From: Blastocatellia bacterium
GTDB taxonomy: Bacteria > Acidobacteriota > Blastocatellia > Pyrinomonadales > Pyrinomonadaceae
Length of the DNA stretch: 6,370 nt
Direction of reading: 5' to 3'
Assembly: GCA_003487805.1 (NCBI GenBank)
Contig: DNNE01000020.1
Coordinates: forward strand, 21,703 to 28,072
Shown: positions 6,357 through 6,370 of the stretch, one piece after another
How positions within the stretch are numbered: the stretch's first letter is position 1
How the letters are laid out: each line of letters opens with the position of its first letter
Notes under the pieces: model-generated
What the model saw: only the letters and a program-made list of their open reading frames with translations
Told to the model about the DNA's origin: nothing
Databases searched by the model: none
Program-made: the position numbers and the translations under genes

Positions 6357-6370
6357 TATAACGAGAGTTT
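6357..6370 (+). rRNA. rrs: 16S ribosomal RNA, 5' end only
   Basis: The window ends in TATAACGAGAGTTT. AGAGTTT at 6364-6370 is the first part of the universally conserved 5' segment of bacterial 16S rRNA, which starts at about position 8 in E. coli numbering. This puts the mature 5' end near 6357. Only 14 nt are present, so the match alone would be weak. The upstream promoter, boxA and structured leader make the call convincing. The operon continues outside the window. Confidence 0.78.

Noticed and set aside
1..6370. CRISPR arrays, insertion sequences, tRNA genes, phage or defence genes
   Set aside because: No regularly spaced repeats, transposase motifs, terminal inverted repeats or tRNA-like cloverleaf were seen on reading both strands.

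Overview
The window carries two oppositely oriented protein-coding blocks and ends at the start of a ribosomal RNA operon. Base composition is roughly balanced to slightly GC-rich. The genes are a Gram-negative set: an outer-membrane TolC-type channel, a periplasmic adaptor and two exported proteins of unusual architecture. The style of these proteins and the sequence at the 5' end of the 16S gene would fit Acidobacteriota, possibly a Blastocatellia-like soil lineage. That is an impression from the sequence, not a placement.

Left block (about 25-3155, minus strand). This is a heavy-metal-type RND efflux operon read right to left: a small exported Cys/His protein resembling DUF2946, a TolC-family outer-membrane factor (CzcC/CusC-like), and a periplasmic adaptor (CzcB/CusB-like). 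The inner-membrane RND pump usually follows the adaptor and would lie beyond the left edge. A sigma70-like promoter (TTGACA, 17 bp, TAGACT) sits just upstream of the small gene, at 3188-3216. The TolC and adaptor genes each have a good Shine-Dalgarno site, and only 23 bp separate them.

Middle and right block (about 3210-6009, plus strand). An exported M61-like gluzincin metallopeptidase (HEFFH, then E 18 residues after the second His) is followed after 40 bp by a lipoprotein with two bacterial SH3-like domains and an unrecognised C-terminal domain. The two are probably co-transcribed. Both products should act in the cell envelope. Their substrates cannot be read from the sequence.

Right edge (6010-6370). 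There is no long gene here. A near-consensus promoter (TTGACA, 17 bp, TAAACT) is followed by a leader of about 200 nt with a boxA-like antitermination element and a strong stem-loop. The last 14 bases match the 5' end of 16S rRNA, so an rRNA operon begins here and continues outside the window. Under its promoter, on the minus strand, is a short stretch that reads like the C-terminus of a protein and may be a gene remnant.

No CRISPR array, insertion sequence, tRNA or clearly new defence-type system was found. The points most worth checking are the rRNA operon start, the possible gene remnant, the uncertain peptidase start overlapping the divergent promoter, and the unusual SH3 lipoprotein.
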